Below are positions 24,422 through 32,051 of a stretch of 64,000 nt of DNA, in pieces. Origin of the DNA: a virus. The notes under the pieces were generated by a model that had not been told where the DNA came from, did no database searches, and was given only the letters and a program-made list of their open reading frames with translations. How positions within the stretch are numbered: position 1 is the stretch's first letter; each line of letters starts with the position of its first letter. Where the stretch lies: the IMG/VR virus record IMGVR_UViG_3300005613_000046, positions 1 to 64,000 of that record; one strand, given 5' to 3'. Made by a program: the position numbers and the translations under genes.

Positions 24422-24755
24422 CTTTTTTTAATTTTTTTAAGTTTAATATAAAGAACTCAACATCTTTTTTCTTTCTAATAGGATAATATATTTTACAAGA
24501 AAAAGAAGAGATCATTGGCTCTAATTTTGATAAATATATATAAATGTCATTATCAAAAACAAAAATTGAATCTGAATAATGTGTTCCGTCAACATAATTT
24601 ATCCCCTCTAAAAAGTATGGTGTAAACTTTGGTTTATCCATTAAAGTTCCAGATGTTAATCCATGTCCATCTGTTAATTCGGTAATTGAGTAGAACTCCC
24701 CTGTCTTTTCGGTTATTAGTTCTAAAAATCGTTCTTCGTGTTTAAATGTTTCCAT
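24411..24755 (-). CDS. Hypothetical protein, 114 aa
   Basis: Starts METFKHEERFLELITEKTGE. Alternating strands (SIFVFDNDIYIYLSKLE) and a Lys-rich C-terminal helix suggest a small alpha/beta protein. It opens the redox operon and begins just after the hairpin at 24766-24782. No family recognised. Confidence 0.6.
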   Translation of the reverse strand: METFKHEERFLELITEKTGEFYSITELTDGHGLTSGTLMDKPKFTPYFLEGINYVDGTHYSDSIFVFDNDIYIYLSKLEPMISSFSCKIYYPIRKKKDVEFFILNLKKLKKDGN

Positions 24756-24765
24756 AAGTAGAAAT

Positions 24766-24790
24766 GGGGGTCAGTGACCCCCGTTTTTTT
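24766..24790. terminator. Strong GC-rich hairpin
   Basis: GGGGGTCA pairs with TGACCCCC. The T-run follows on the plus strand; on the minus strand the tail is ATTTC, so it may act as a weak terminator or RNA stabiliser between the DUF932 gene and the redox operon. Confidence 0.5.
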
Positions 24791-24793
24791 GTT

Positions 24794-25555
24794 TTATACC
24801 AATACCAACTCTTCAGCCGCTTCCCAAAGTTTGGTGTTTAGGTTGTGTGAAGCTTGAATGCTCTTGATCCCACGAAGTTTGGTTGTTCGTCCTCGTGGTG
24901 TTTGATAAGAAAATCCACCTCTCATCATTTTCTCTTGAATCACATTAAATACGGTCCAAAGATCACTTCCCTCATCCTCAGGACGAAATGGTGTTAGAAG
25001 ATCACTTACGTCAATTGACGCTGGAGCATTTCCAACAGCCCATCGGATTTGAACCGCTCGTTTGATTAAACGAAGTTTTTCTTTTTCGGTCAATTCTTTT
25101 TCCATCATTCTGGAAACTGACTCTTCAATTTTTGGAAGTTTTTTTGAAAAGTCCTCGGCTAAACCTTTAACCTCATCTAAAGAGAAATGGTTATGACGAA
25201 GTGAAAATCTTTCAGCAACTGAGGTGGGAACCGTAAGTCCGTTGGAACAAACTAGTCTAAAGAGTCCTGCTCCCATAGAGAAAGTTGCTGATCCATCGTG
25301 AGAGTTACGAATAATTGCTTCAACCACAGTGTCACCAACTTTAGGAAGTTGTCCATTTCGGTATTTCAACTCGTGAACAGAATGAATTCCACGACCTGTT
25401 TGTTTTACTGACGAAAGTTGCCAACCTTCACGATCAAACATCTCCATTACTTCGTTGGTTGGGACAAACTCATATTTGTTTGTCATTTTTGAAGATGGTG
25501 ATGTGGCGAATACTGCCGGAGCAATTGATTTGATTAATTCTGGTGTATATATCAT
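24794..25555 (-). CDS. DUF932 phage/plasmid-like protein
   Basis: The 253-residue protein contains NSHDGSATFSMGAGLFRLVC, then SNGLTVP and a C-terminal KLWEAAEELV. The order NSHDGS...GLFRLVCSNGL is diagnostic for the DUF932 (TIGR03299) family of plasmids and phages, whose function is unknown. Its codons look more G+C-rich than the neighbours. A 38-residue basic gene precedes it in the same operon, with a full promoter upstream. Confidence 0.9.
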   Translation of the reverse strand: MIYTPELIKSIAPAVFATSPSSKMTNKYEFVPTNEVMEMFDREGWQLSSVKQTGRGIHSVHELKYRNGQLPKVGDTVVEAIIRNSHDGSATFSMGAGLFRLVCSNGLTVPTSVAERFSLRHNHFSLDEVKGLAEDFSKKLPKIEESVSRMMEKELTEKEKLRLIKRAVQIRWAVGNAPASIDVSDLLTPFRPEDEGSDLWTVFNVIQEKMMRGGFSYQTPRGRTTKLRGIKSIQASHNLNTKLWEAAEELVLV

Positions 25556-25558
25556 AGT

Positions 25559-25675
25559 TTAATTATTTTCTTTGTTTTTGTGTTTTGTTTTTCTAGTATA
25601 GTTTTTCTTACTTTTTTGAATAGAAGGTCTTGTCGCCTGCCATATTTCATTCATAGTAAGTTCAATCTTTTTCAT
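25559..25675 (-). CDS. 38-residue basic microprotein upstream of DUF932
   Basis: The frame reads MKKIELTMNEIWQATRPSIQ followed by a highly basic tail of Lys, Arg and Asn. It ends three bases before the DUF932 start, and it is the first gene after the promoter. The basic tail suggests nucleic-acid binding or an interaction with the DUF932 product. Strong position evidence, no family. Confidence 0.6.
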   Translation of the reverse strand: MKKIELTMNEIWQATRPSIQKSKKNYTRKTKHKNKENN

Positions 25676-25698
25676 TTTGTTTCTCGTTTATCACAATA

Positions 25699-25728
25699 CA
25701 AAGATATGTAATTTTTGATAAATACCAA
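25699..25728 (-). promoter_or_regulatory. Bacteroidota-type promoter of the DUF932 operon
   Basis: TTG, 19 bases, TATCTTTG. The -33 and spacer (TTTGGTATTTATCAAAAATT) nearly repeat those at 28279-28309, pointing to a shared promoter design. Confidence 0.75.
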
Positions 25729-25740
25729 ATATTTTAGAAA

Positions 25741-25770
25741 AAAAAAAACCACAGTTTTCTGACTGTGGTT
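25741..25770 (-). terminator. Intrinsic terminator of the 25.8-26.2 kb operon
   Basis: AACCACAGT pairs with ACTGTGGTT and is followed on the minus strand by a long T-run. Confidence 0.75.
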
Positions 25771-25798
25771 AAATTAATTGTATTCTGACAATTAATTC

Positions 25799-25876
25799 TT
25801 AATTTAAATCACACCAACCAAAACAAATTTTACCGAATGTGATTTTTTTTACTAACAAACAAATCTTTTTTTTCAT
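25799..25876 (-). CDS. 25-residue Cys-containing microprotein
   Basis: The frame starts MKKKICLLVKKITFGKICFG and ends in a W-C-D-L-N tail. It lies 13 bases after the stop of the 98-residue gene and before the terminator, so it is transcribed. The KKITFGKxCxxW pattern is reminiscent of tiny phage peptides I have seen in related genomes, but I cannot name a family. Length makes this tentative. Confidence 0.4.
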   Translation of the reverse strand: MKKKICLLVKKITFGKICFGWCDLN

Positions 25877-25889
25877 TTTTATTTTTTTT

Positions 25890-26186
25890 TTAGTTTAGAA
25901 TTATATTACCCCATTTTGTTTTTTGAATAAACCCTTGAATTCTTTCAATAGACTCTTCGGTGCTTACTATCTCAGGCATTTTAAGTTGTATAACAATATC
26001 AACCATCTGTTGTCGAGTAATTATGTGATCATCACTTTCTTTTGAATTTTTTTCACATTGTTCTCTTAACTTATCAAAAAACTCTCGTTTTTGAACCGAC
26101 CCGATTAAATCCATTAAATCGTTTGGGTTATTCTCAAAAAAAGTAATAAGTTGTCTTAAATAAACTTCACAATCTACATTTCCCAT
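25890..26186 (-). CDS. Hypothetical helical protein, 98 aa
   Basis: Begins MGNVDCEVYLRQLITFFENN and continues DLMDLIGSVQKREFFDKLRE, an all-helical pattern, then ITRQQMVDIVIQLKMPEI. The C-terminal QMVDIVIQL... could be a helix-turn-helix-like unit, but no clear match is visible. A complete promoter ends five bases before its ATG, giving a near-leaderless mRNA. Confidence 0.65.
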   Translation of the reverse strand: MGNVDCEVYLRQLITFFENNPNDLMDLIGSVQKREFFDKLREQCEKNSKESDDHIITRQQMVDIVIQLKMPEIVSTEESIERIQGFIQKTKWGNIILN

Positions 26187-26191
26187 AACAA

Positions 26192-26222
26192 CAAATATAA
26201 TTTTTTATTAACTTAAAGTCAA
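26192..26222 (-). promoter_or_regulatory. Bacteroidota-type promoter TTG-N20-TATATTTG
   Basis: Full promoter directly abutting the gene: the -7 box ends five bases before the ATG at 26186, so transcription likely starts at or next to the AUG. Confidence 0.65.
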
Positions 26223-26225
26223 AAA

Positions 26226-27470
26226 TTAAAGACCTAAATCACTTAAATCAACATCATCATATCCTTCATCTTCATCCTCATCATCATAACCCATAGCATC
26301 TTTATAATCTTGTTCTTTCAATTCTTTAACAATTTCATTTACCATTTGTTGAATGATTTGTTGTCCTTTTGGATCATCACTTAAAATCAATTTTGCCAAC
26401 TTCATAAACTCATTAGCACTTAATGCTGAAAAACGCATAAACAAATAATGTTGGATGTGTTTCATGTCATCTTCAAACAATTCCATAGGATATGTTGCCA
26501 CAAATTTTTCCCAAAATACAGGACCTAATCTAGAGTCCCAAATCTCAGAAGGAAGTGAATCCTCAGCTCCTAAGACCATTTCAGCTTGTCTTGGGTCATC
26601 AGGTAGTCCGTGTGTTCCAAACACCTCGTAAACTCCTTTAACTAACTCGTGAACAAGAAGTGGAAATGTAACGGCTCTTGCTTTAACCGTTGGTGGATCT
26701 GTTTGATCGTCAAATTCAGATTGTCCCATTTGACCACCACCACTTCCGGCCATTCCTTCCATGTCAGGAAATATCCAATAAGCGTGTTCCATAAGCGCTT
26801 GAGTAACGGCATATAGGTTCATTAATTGTGGGTTGATGTCGTTAATCTCGTCTCTAACAAGATTATACATGTGTCCTCCTTTAAATGCCGCTCCTTGAAT
26901 AAGTGAGTTGATAAATCTTCTTTTTGCTCTTTCTAAATTGAAATTCTCAATATCACCCATAAGTTCTTCAACTTCTTCTTCACTTGGCATCTCAGGTTCG
27001 CTTTTCATACCTTCAGCAGCACCCATAGGTTGCATTACAAGTTGAGCGTCAAATTGCATTGCCCCTTCAGGAATACCCAATTCTTTTACAACTAATTCAA
27101 CTGCTAAATCTTCCAATTCTTCTTTATTTTGAGATTGGATCATTACAAGTCTTTGCATTGCTTGACCAACGGTCATCATAAGTTGCATAAGAGCGTTTCC
27201 TCCTTGAATGGTTCTTGTATCTCCCATCGCCATTCTAACTTTTTCAACTGAGTCTTTAAATCTTTTAGAAGATATCAACTCAACAAAGTCTCTATCCATT
27301 TTTGGCATTGCAGGAAAATTAGAATAAGGTGTTTGTTTTCCTAATATTTTTCTTTCTACATCACCGGCCATTCTTTCAGGACCTTCGTAGTCAATTGGAG
27401 CTTCCATAAGTTTGATAAACTCTTTTTTGGAAATACCTTCCGTAAATAATCTTTTTTTAATATTTTTCAT
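26226..27470 (-). CDS. Putative virion structural or internal protein, 414 aa
   Basis: The ATG at 27470 is preferred over a TTG at 27479. The start MKNIKKRLFTEGISKKEFIK followed by LMEAP is a basic leader with L-M-E just before Ala-Pro, which fits a prohead-protease site. The body is helical, rich in Met and Gln (ALMQLMMTVGQAMQRLVMIQ), and ends in an acidic Asp/Glu tail. It follows the acidic 161-residue gene with no gap. I infer a late virion component; no name can be given. Confidence 0.6.
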   Translation of the reverse strand: MKNIKKRLFTEGISKKEFIKLMEAPIDYEGPERMAGDVERKILGKQTPYSNFPAMPKMDRDFVELISSKRFKDSVEKVRMAMGDTRTIQGGNALMQLMMTVGQAMQRLVMIQSQNKEELEDLAVELVVKELGIPEGAMQFDAQLVMQPMGAAEGMKSEPEMPSEEEVEELMGDIENFNLERAKRRFINSLIQGAAFKGGHMYNLVRDEINDINPQLMNLYAVTQALMEHAYWIFPDMEGMAGSGGGQMGQSEFDDQTDPPTVKARAVTFPLLVHELVKGVYEVFGTHGLPDDPRQAEMVLGAEDSLPSEIWDSRLGPVFWEKFVATYPMELFEDDMKHIQHYLFMRFSALSANEFMKLAKLILSDDPKGQQIIQQMVNEIVKELKEQDYKDAMGYDDEDEDEGYDDVDLSDLGL

Positions 27471-27471
27471 C

Positions 27472-27957
27472 TTATTCAAAATCTATTCCTAGTTCATCAA
27501 AGGTCAACCAAGTTGGCATATCACCTTTTCTTTTTCTTGCCTTTGGATCTGGCTTAGGTCCTGGTTTGGGACTATAAGGAGTTTTAGGTTTTTTTTCTTT
27601 TGTTCTTTCCTTTTCCTTAGTTCTTTCTTTTTCTTTTGTCCCAGGTAACATAACAGGAAGATCCATTTCTTCATCAAGTTCCATATCATCCATAGATGTG
27701 TCAAATTCTTCCATATCTTCATCATCCATAGATGTATCAAATTCTTCTTGGTTATTTTTTAATCTTTGACTATACATACTTTCCACTTCACGAGGGTCAA
27801 TACCCATAAGAGCAGCTTCCGCTCCGTATTTTTGATTTAGTCTATCAAATTCTTCTTGGTCATCTTCAAATAATTGTTGTTCTGAAATCACACGACCTCT
27901 ATCATAGTTAAAAAGATATTTAATATCTTTTAATTCTTCATTTAAATTCTTTTTCAT
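27472..27957 (-). CDS. Acidic/basic low-complexity protein with leader-like N-terminus
   Basis: The second ATG (27957) is chosen because it leaves 15 bases to the late-type box, as in other members. The N-terminus MKKNLNEELKDIKYLFNYDR leads to I-S-E and L-F-E sites. An acidic repeat follows (FDTSMDDEDMEEFDTSMDDM), then a Lys-Glu-Arg-Thr repeat and a Pro/Lys-rich tail. This is an unusual two-block charged protein, probably a scaffold or internal protein. Confidence 0.55.
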   Translation of the reverse strand: MKKNLNEELKDIKYLFNYDRGRVISEQQLFEDDQEEFDRLNQKYGAEAALMGIDPREVESMYSQRLKNNQEEFDTSMDDEDMEEFDTSMDDMELDEEMDLPVMLPGTKEKERTKEKERTKEKKPKTPYSPKPGPKPDPKARKRKGDMPTWLTFDELGIDFE

Positions 27958-27972
27958 GATCATTTTTATTTA

Positions 27973-27980
27973 ATAAATAT
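27973..27980 (-). promoter_or_regulatory. ATATTTAT late-type box
   Basis: ATATTTAT on the minus strand lies 15 bases before the ATG at 27957, and 9 before the alternative ATG at 27963. Confidence 0.4.
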
Positions 27981-27989
27981 CATAAACTT

Positions 27990-28274
27990 TTATTCTGTCA
28001 CCAAATAATAGTTGAACCCCATAGAATAATATAAGAATTGCCCTTTATTTTTTAAAAGTTCGTTAATTTTTTCTTTTTCAAACAATTTAGCTCCAACAAT
28101 TTTTTGATTCTTATTCAATTTTCTACCGGTATGGGTATTGATTGTCCCTTCGACAGGATCCAAATAGTATTTAAGTTTTTTAATTAAAGTTTTTTTATCA
28201 CCAACGGTTCCAATTCCGTATTTTTTACAAAGTGATTTTATTTCAGTAAGTTCTAGTGTATTAAGGTCATTCAT
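27990..28274 (-). CDS. SAP-domain protein
   Basis: Residues 7-38 (LELTEIKSLCKKYGIGTVGD, then KKTLIKKLKYYL) form a typical SAP domain, a 35-residue helix-extended-helix fold that binds DNA in chromatin and repair proteins. The remaining 55 residues are basic and end in aromatic strands (FLYYSMGFNYYLV). It has its own promoter with near-leaderless spacing, so it is likely expressed early. Likely binds phage or host DNA. Confidence 0.7.
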   Translation of the reverse strand: MNDLNTLELTEIKSLCKKYGIGTVGDKKTLIKKLKYYLDPVEGTINTHTGRKLNKNQKIVGAKLFEKEKINELLKNKGQFLYYSMGFNYYLVTE

Positions 28275-28278
28275 AATA

Positions 28279-28309
28279 CAAAGATAAGAAAATTTTAGAT
28301 AAACACCAA
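28279..28309 (-). promoter_or_regulatory. Bacteroidota-type promoter TTG-N20-TATCTTTG
   Basis: The -33 and spacer (TTTGGTGTTTATCTAAAATT) closely match those at 25699-25728. The -7 box ends four bases before the SAP-gene ATG. Confidence 0.75.
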
Positions 28310-28311
28310 AA

Positions 28312-28536
28312 TTATTTTTTTAACCGACTCATGTTTGGATACTTTCTTTGATAGTAATTCCAATTTAATCCTTTATTTTTTTCTTTATCAGAAAATCCGT
28401 GAAAATAAGCTTCATTTACAATCTTTTTTTCAAGTTCAGATACTTCTTCTTTTAAATTAAAAAGGATTTCTAATGTCTCTAAGTTATTTGATTGTTCTTT
28501 GATTAAAGAATCTATTTTTTTCTCAATTGGTCCCAT
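28312..28536 (-). CDS. Small coiled-coil protein, 74 aa
   Basis: Starts MGPIEKKIDSLIKEQSNNLE and has a predicted coiled coil through residue 45, then a basic, aromatic tail (KGLNWNYYQRKYPNMSRLKK). Function unknown; the coiled coil suggests oligomerisation. A GTATATTTAAA sequence precedes the ATG, close to but not matching the late box. Confidence 0.55.
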   Translation of the reverse strand: MGPIEKKIDSLIKEQSNNLETLEILFNLKEEVSELEKKIVNEAYFHGFSDKEKNKGLNWNYYQRKYPNMSRLKK

Positions 28537-28549
28537 GATTTTAAATATA

Positions 28550-29155
28550 CTAATCTAAATTTTCTAATTCAACCTCAACATCAATAGGAATTCCATATTT
28601 TTCTAATAATTTGTAGAAAAAATCATAACATTGGTAATTTAGTGCACCAAAAAAGTCACCAGTTTCATACGCTTCTTGAGCTTCATAGAGTGCATCCCAA
28701 AGACTACCATTAACCAAACTTTGTTCCTCAGTGTCAGGATCAAGGAAATCATAACTTACTGTTCCGTTACCATCAATCTCAACTAATAGAACGACAACAT
28801 CGTATTTATAACCCCCTCCTTTTACTTCCTCAATATTAGTGACTTTAATTTCAGTGTCTAAGTCTATTTCAGGGACAAAAAGTCTAAAAGTTTTATCTAA
28901 GACCTCTTCTGTTAATTTTTCAAATAGATTATTAAAACCTCCGTTATACCTATACCAAATAGGTCTTATTTTTTGAAAGTCTTCGTTTGTATTTTTTTGA
29001 ATTCCAGAAATATCATAAATAATATCATCAAGATGAGGTTCTTCACCCATCTTTTTTTGTTTGTCCCAAATTTTATAACAAAACTTGCGAAGATTTTCTT
29101 CGGTAAGATTTTCCGAAATCAAATTTTGTTGTCTTTCTGATATTATTATTTTCAT
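28550..29155 (-). CDS. Leader-bearing protein, 201 aa
   Basis: Begins MKIIISERQQNLISENLTEE, in the same family as the leaders at 29152, 29448, 11158 and 13552. After the leader come helical segments (RKFCYKIWDKQKKMGEE) and a beta-rich, acidic half. Start is exact because ATG overlaps the next gene's stop. If I-S-E after the leader is a protease site, the mature protein would begin near residue 17. Function unknown. Confidence 0.6.
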   Translation of the reverse strand: MKIIISERQQNLISENLTEENLRKFCYKIWDKQKKMGEEPHLDDIIYDISGIQKNTNEDFQKIRPIWYRYNGGFNNLFEKLTEEVLDKTFRLFVPEIDLDTEIKVTNIEEVKGGGYKYDVVVLLVEIDGNGTVSYDFLDPDTEEQSLVNGSLWDALYEAQEAYETGDFFGALNYQCYDFFYKLLEKYGIPIDVEVELENLD

Positions 29156-29448
29156 CTTCTTTTTTTAACTTTATTAAAACCATTTCTAATTTTTTCATTA
29201 AACTGACCACTAGATAACAATAAAAAATCAAATTTATCGGGTGTTATCTTAGGATTTCTATACTCAAACTCCCTTCTAACTCTACTAATAAGCCGATTCT
29301 CATAAACCCCAAAATTATCAGGTTTATTACCTGGTCCTCCTTTTTTAATATCATTATTAAGTTCAATAATAACCTCATCAATGATTTGACCTATTTCGGT
29401 TAATCTTCTTAATAATTTTATTTGATCTTCTGTTATTAATATTTTCAT
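29152..29448 (-). CDS. Leader-bearing protein, 98 aa
   Basis: Begins MKILITEDQIKLLRRLTEIG, the leader in its clearest form (MK-I-x-I-T-E-x-Q-x-x-L). The body is basic, with YRNPKITPDKFDFLLLS and a Lys-rich end. Its TAATG-type overlap with the downstream and upstream leader genes shows that three leader-bearing genes are one tight operon. Function unknown. Confidence 0.6.
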   Translation of the reverse strand: MKILITEDQIKLLRRLTEIGQIIDEVIIELNNDIKKGGPGNKPDNFGVYENRLISRVRREFEYRNPKITPDKFDFLLLSSGQFNEKIRNGFNKVKKRR

Positions 29449-29822
29449 TATCCTATGTTTGCACCACTTACTTCTTTTATTTCTACATCAGGGAATAATT
29501 TTTTGAAGTAGTCATATACTGCGTGTTTGATGTGTCTTGATACAATATGGTATGGTATTACCTCTTCCATCTGCTCATCAACAGAATAATCATAATATAA
29601 GGTTTTAGATTCTTTTCTATACACAAATAGTAAATTACCATTTTCACCCATTAAGTATATTGACCCATGACTGTCGCCGTAAGACTTAACATCCTGTTTT
29701 ACCATCTTTATAAACAACTTCTTATACTTCGGGTATTCATCAATATACTCCGCATCGAAACGATCTCTATTGTAGTCTTCGTTGATTAACCTTAACTGAT
29801 CTTCAGTGATTATGATTTTCAT
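29448..29822 (-). CDS. Leader-bearing protein, 124 aa
   Basis: The second methionine (29822) is chosen because it begins the family leader MKIIITEDQLRLINEDYNRD and lies four bases after a late-type box; the earlier ATG (29855) would put 11 extra residues before it. The body has beta-strand-like GSIYLMGENGNLLFVYRKES and an amphipathic end. I-N-E in the leader is a candidate cleavage site. Function unknown. Confidence 0.6.
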   Translation of the reverse strand: MKIIITEDQLRLINEDYNRDRFDAEYIDEYPKYKKLFIKMVKQDVKSYGDSHGSIYLMGENGNLLFVYRKESKTLYYDYSVDEQMEEVIPYHIVSRHIKHAVYDYFKKLFPDVEIKEVSGANIG

Positions 29823-29826
29823 AATA

Positions 29827-29834
29827 ATAAATAC
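29827..29834 (-). promoter_or_regulatory. Late-type box (GTATTTAT)
   Basis: GTATTTAT on the minus strand, four bases before the ATG at 29822. Confidence 0.4.
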
Positions 29835-29842
29835 CTTGTAAA

Positions 29843-29871
29843 ATAAAAAACCCACCTTTATGTGGTGGGTT
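29843..29871 (-). terminator. Intrinsic terminator of the gene at 29885-30628
   Basis: ACCCACC/GGTGGGT stem with a T-run following on the minus strand. Confidence 0.75.
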
Positions 29872-29884
29872 AAATTTGTTGTTT

Positions 29885-30628
29885 TTAAGCTTTATTAACC
29901 TGAACTATTAAATCAGCAATTTTACTTTCGTAAGATTTTTTAACATCTGGTGTCATTTTAGGAAGTAATCGTTGATAAGTAGATTGTAAATTTTTCAACT
30001 CTTGTTCTAATTGTTTTTTATCCTTTTTTACTTGTCTTGCACCTTGTCTTTCCTGTCTTTGTTGTTGTCTATAATCTTGTCTTATTTCTTTTCCAGTTTT
30101 AAGTGGTGTTGTTGCTGATGCTCCCGCCGCTGTTGTTGGTGTCGTTTGTGTTTGTGTATTGGATAATGAAGTGGCCGGCGTGACAGCTCCTGTAACCGCA
30201 GTTCCTTGATTACCTGTCACCGCATCAGGTCCTGTTGTTGGAGCCGTTGCGGTATTTGTTGTTTGAACAGGTGGTTCAAATGTCTCATCTGATCCGTCTG
30301 TCGCTTCTGGTTTTGGTGCTACGGCCTGAAATGGTAATTTTTTAATTGCGTCAAGTCCAGGACCAGATTTTGCTTCAGTCCAATTTATGAATTTTTTTTG
30401 TGCTAAAAAAGATTTTGCCTTTTCACTTTTAGGGGTTGCTTTTAACTTAAAGAAATATTTATCACCTTCTTTTTTGTAGTCGTAATCTTTGTCGTTATTA
30501 TACATTTCGACATTTTTACCTTCAGCATCCATTCTCTGCTCAAACAAAAATTCTTTTTTAATTGCGGATTTATGTAAATTTAAAATACGACTTTTTTCAG
30601 ATTCTGTTAGATTTAATAAATTTTTCAT
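29885..30628 (-). CDS. Leader-bearing Thr/Pro/Ala-rich protein
   Basis: Its N-terminus NLTESEKSRILNLHKSAIKK, then EFLFEQ, matches that of the 14454-15032 product (NENERSRILNMHETATK...FEQ). A long Thr/Pro/Ala/Gln-rich disordered region is followed by a basic coiled coil (QQRQERQGARQVKKDKKQ) and a C-terminal helix. The leader ends at L-F-E-Q. Probably a virion-internal or structural protein; the coiled coil may bind DNA. Confidence 0.6.
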   Translation of the reverse strand: MKNLLNLTESEKSRILNLHKSAIKKEFLFEQRMDAEGKNVEMYNNDKDYDYKKEGDKYFFKLKATPKSEKAKSFLAQKKFINWTEAKSGPGLDAIKKLPFQAVAPKPEATDGSDETFEPPVQTTNTATAPTTGPDAVTGNQGTAVTGAVTPATSLSNTQTQTTPTTAAGASATTPLKTGKEIRQDYRQQQRQERQGARQVKKDKKQLEQELKNLQSTYQRLLPKMTPDVKKSYESKIADLIVQVNKA

Positions 30629-30630
30629 AA

Positions 30631-32010
30631 TTAAGTAAATAAGTTGAAGTCTTCGTCCTCCTCAGCTCTTCTTAGAACTGAATCAGGGATTATGTTTTTA
30701 CCTTCAGCACCTGGTATATTCAACACCATTAGATTTGGCATATCACCAATACACTCAGGAAGTCTTTGAAGGTTTTTATTATCAACCAAAGATAAATATT
30801 GTAGGTTTGATAAAGAACATATTGCTTCAGGAAGTGATACAATACAATTAACAAAGTTAAGTGCTTGTAGTTGTTTAAATCTACTAATGTCGTTTGGTAT
30901 ATTCAAAGCTATATTGTCCCCTCCTCTTGAAGTGTTTTTGAATGTAAATCTTTTAAGATTTTCAGGTAATGTTGCAAATAACTCATCAAACCCATAAAGA
31001 GCAACGAATTTAGATGCCGAGTCACCAGGATAGTCAATAATAACTTTATCACCTTTATCACCTGACAATGATTTCATAAACTCAGGTTTGAAGAATGTTT
31101 TAAGACCTTCTTCATTTGTGTTTAAGAAGTCAACCAAATTAATTTGTCTATCAGATGGATCCATGTATTGATTAGAAGGGAAATGGAACTGATAACGAAG
31201 TGCTGGAAGACCAGATACATCACCATATTCTTTTTCACCTCTATGTTTTTGACCTTTATTAGGTATAACAACATATAAAGGACCATCTTTGATATAACGA
31301 TCAAACCAAGTTAATCCTGGTGAAGATGTGCACCATCTTGTTTCACCTTTACCCTCTTCTTGGTATGAACCTCCGTAAAAACAAGCGGCGTCCTTACCAA
31401 GTTGTCCTTTATCTTCAATTTTTGCAACCGTCCAATCTTGACCACGATAAACGATTTCAGCTCCAGGGTGTTGATATGTTTTAGACGCTTCTTTCTTTTC
31501 GTCTTTAGTTGCTTTAGTTTTTTCTAAACTAAAATCCTTAACATTATCATATAATGTATCAGGAGTTAATTTATTAATATCACGAAACTCTTGAGGTAAT
31601 CTATTTTTGAATTTTTCAAATTTTTTAAGGTCACCAGTCACTTTATATAAATCTTCCATAAACAAATTTTGGAATTCTTTAAGTGCTGATTTATACTGAC
31701 CTGATTGAGGATCTACAATATTTAATGGGTGATCTGAAGGTAACTTTGGTGTTACAAAGTTTTTTAATAACCACTGAGAGTATTTTCCGATTTTAACTCG
31801 GTCCATATCTTGTGGTTTTATATTATTAATATCCATTCCTTCAGGAAACCTTGAAGTTGGATCGGCAGCGATTAAAGCAATTAAAGTTTCAAACGGCATA
31901 ATACCTTTTTGACCCTTATCTTTTGGTTTTACGAACTTATCAAAAAGGACTTGAAATCTTGAACTTTCAACAATAAGATCTTTTAAAATATTTGTAAATC
32001 TAAGTGACAT
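30631..32010 (-). CDS. Leader-like protein with RWCTSSPG domain and leucine-rich repeats
   Basis: Starts MSLRFTNILKDLIVESSRFQ, with I-V-E before Ser-Ser. A central block (about residues 180-275) has GKGETRWCTSSPGLTWFDRY and DGPLYVVIPNKG. I have seen this RWCT...F-x-x-Y...GPLYVI pattern in large-phage proteins without a function. About four leucine-rich repeats follow at the C-terminus (LQALNFVNCIVSLPEAICSL, LSNLQYLSLVDNK). Late-type box at 32027-32034. Possible virion or host-interaction protein. Confidence 0.65.
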   Translation of the reverse strand: MSLRFTNILKDLIVESSRFQVLFDKFVKPKDKGQKGIMPFETLIALIAADPTSRFPEGMDINNIKPQDMDRVKIGKYSQWLLKNFVTPKLPSDHPLNIVDPQSGQYKSALKEFQNLFMEDLYKVTGDLKKFEKFKNRLPQEFRDINKLTPDTLYDNVKDFSLEKTKATKDEKKEASKTYQHPGAEIVYRGQDWTVAKIEDKGQLGKDAACFYGGSYQEEGKGETRWCTSSPGLTWFDRYIKDGPLYVVIPNKGQKHRGEKEYGDVSGLPALRYQFHFPSNQYMDPSDRQINLVDFLNTNEEGLKTFFKPEFMKSLSGDKGDKVIIDYPGDSASKFVALYGFDELFATLPENLKRFTFKNTSRGGDNIALNIPNDISRFKQLQALNFVNCIVSLPEAICSLSNLQYLSLVDNKNLQRLPECIGDMPNLMVLNIPGAEGKNIIPDSVLRRAEEDEDFNLFT

Positions 32011-32026
32011 AGTGATTTTTTTATTA

Positions 32027-32034
32027 ATAAATAT
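32027..32034 (-). promoter_or_regulatory. AATATTTAT late-type box
   Basis: ATATTTAT on the minus strand, 16 bases before the ATG at 32010. Confidence 0.4.
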
Positions 32035-32051
32035 TTGTAAATGCGAAAAAA

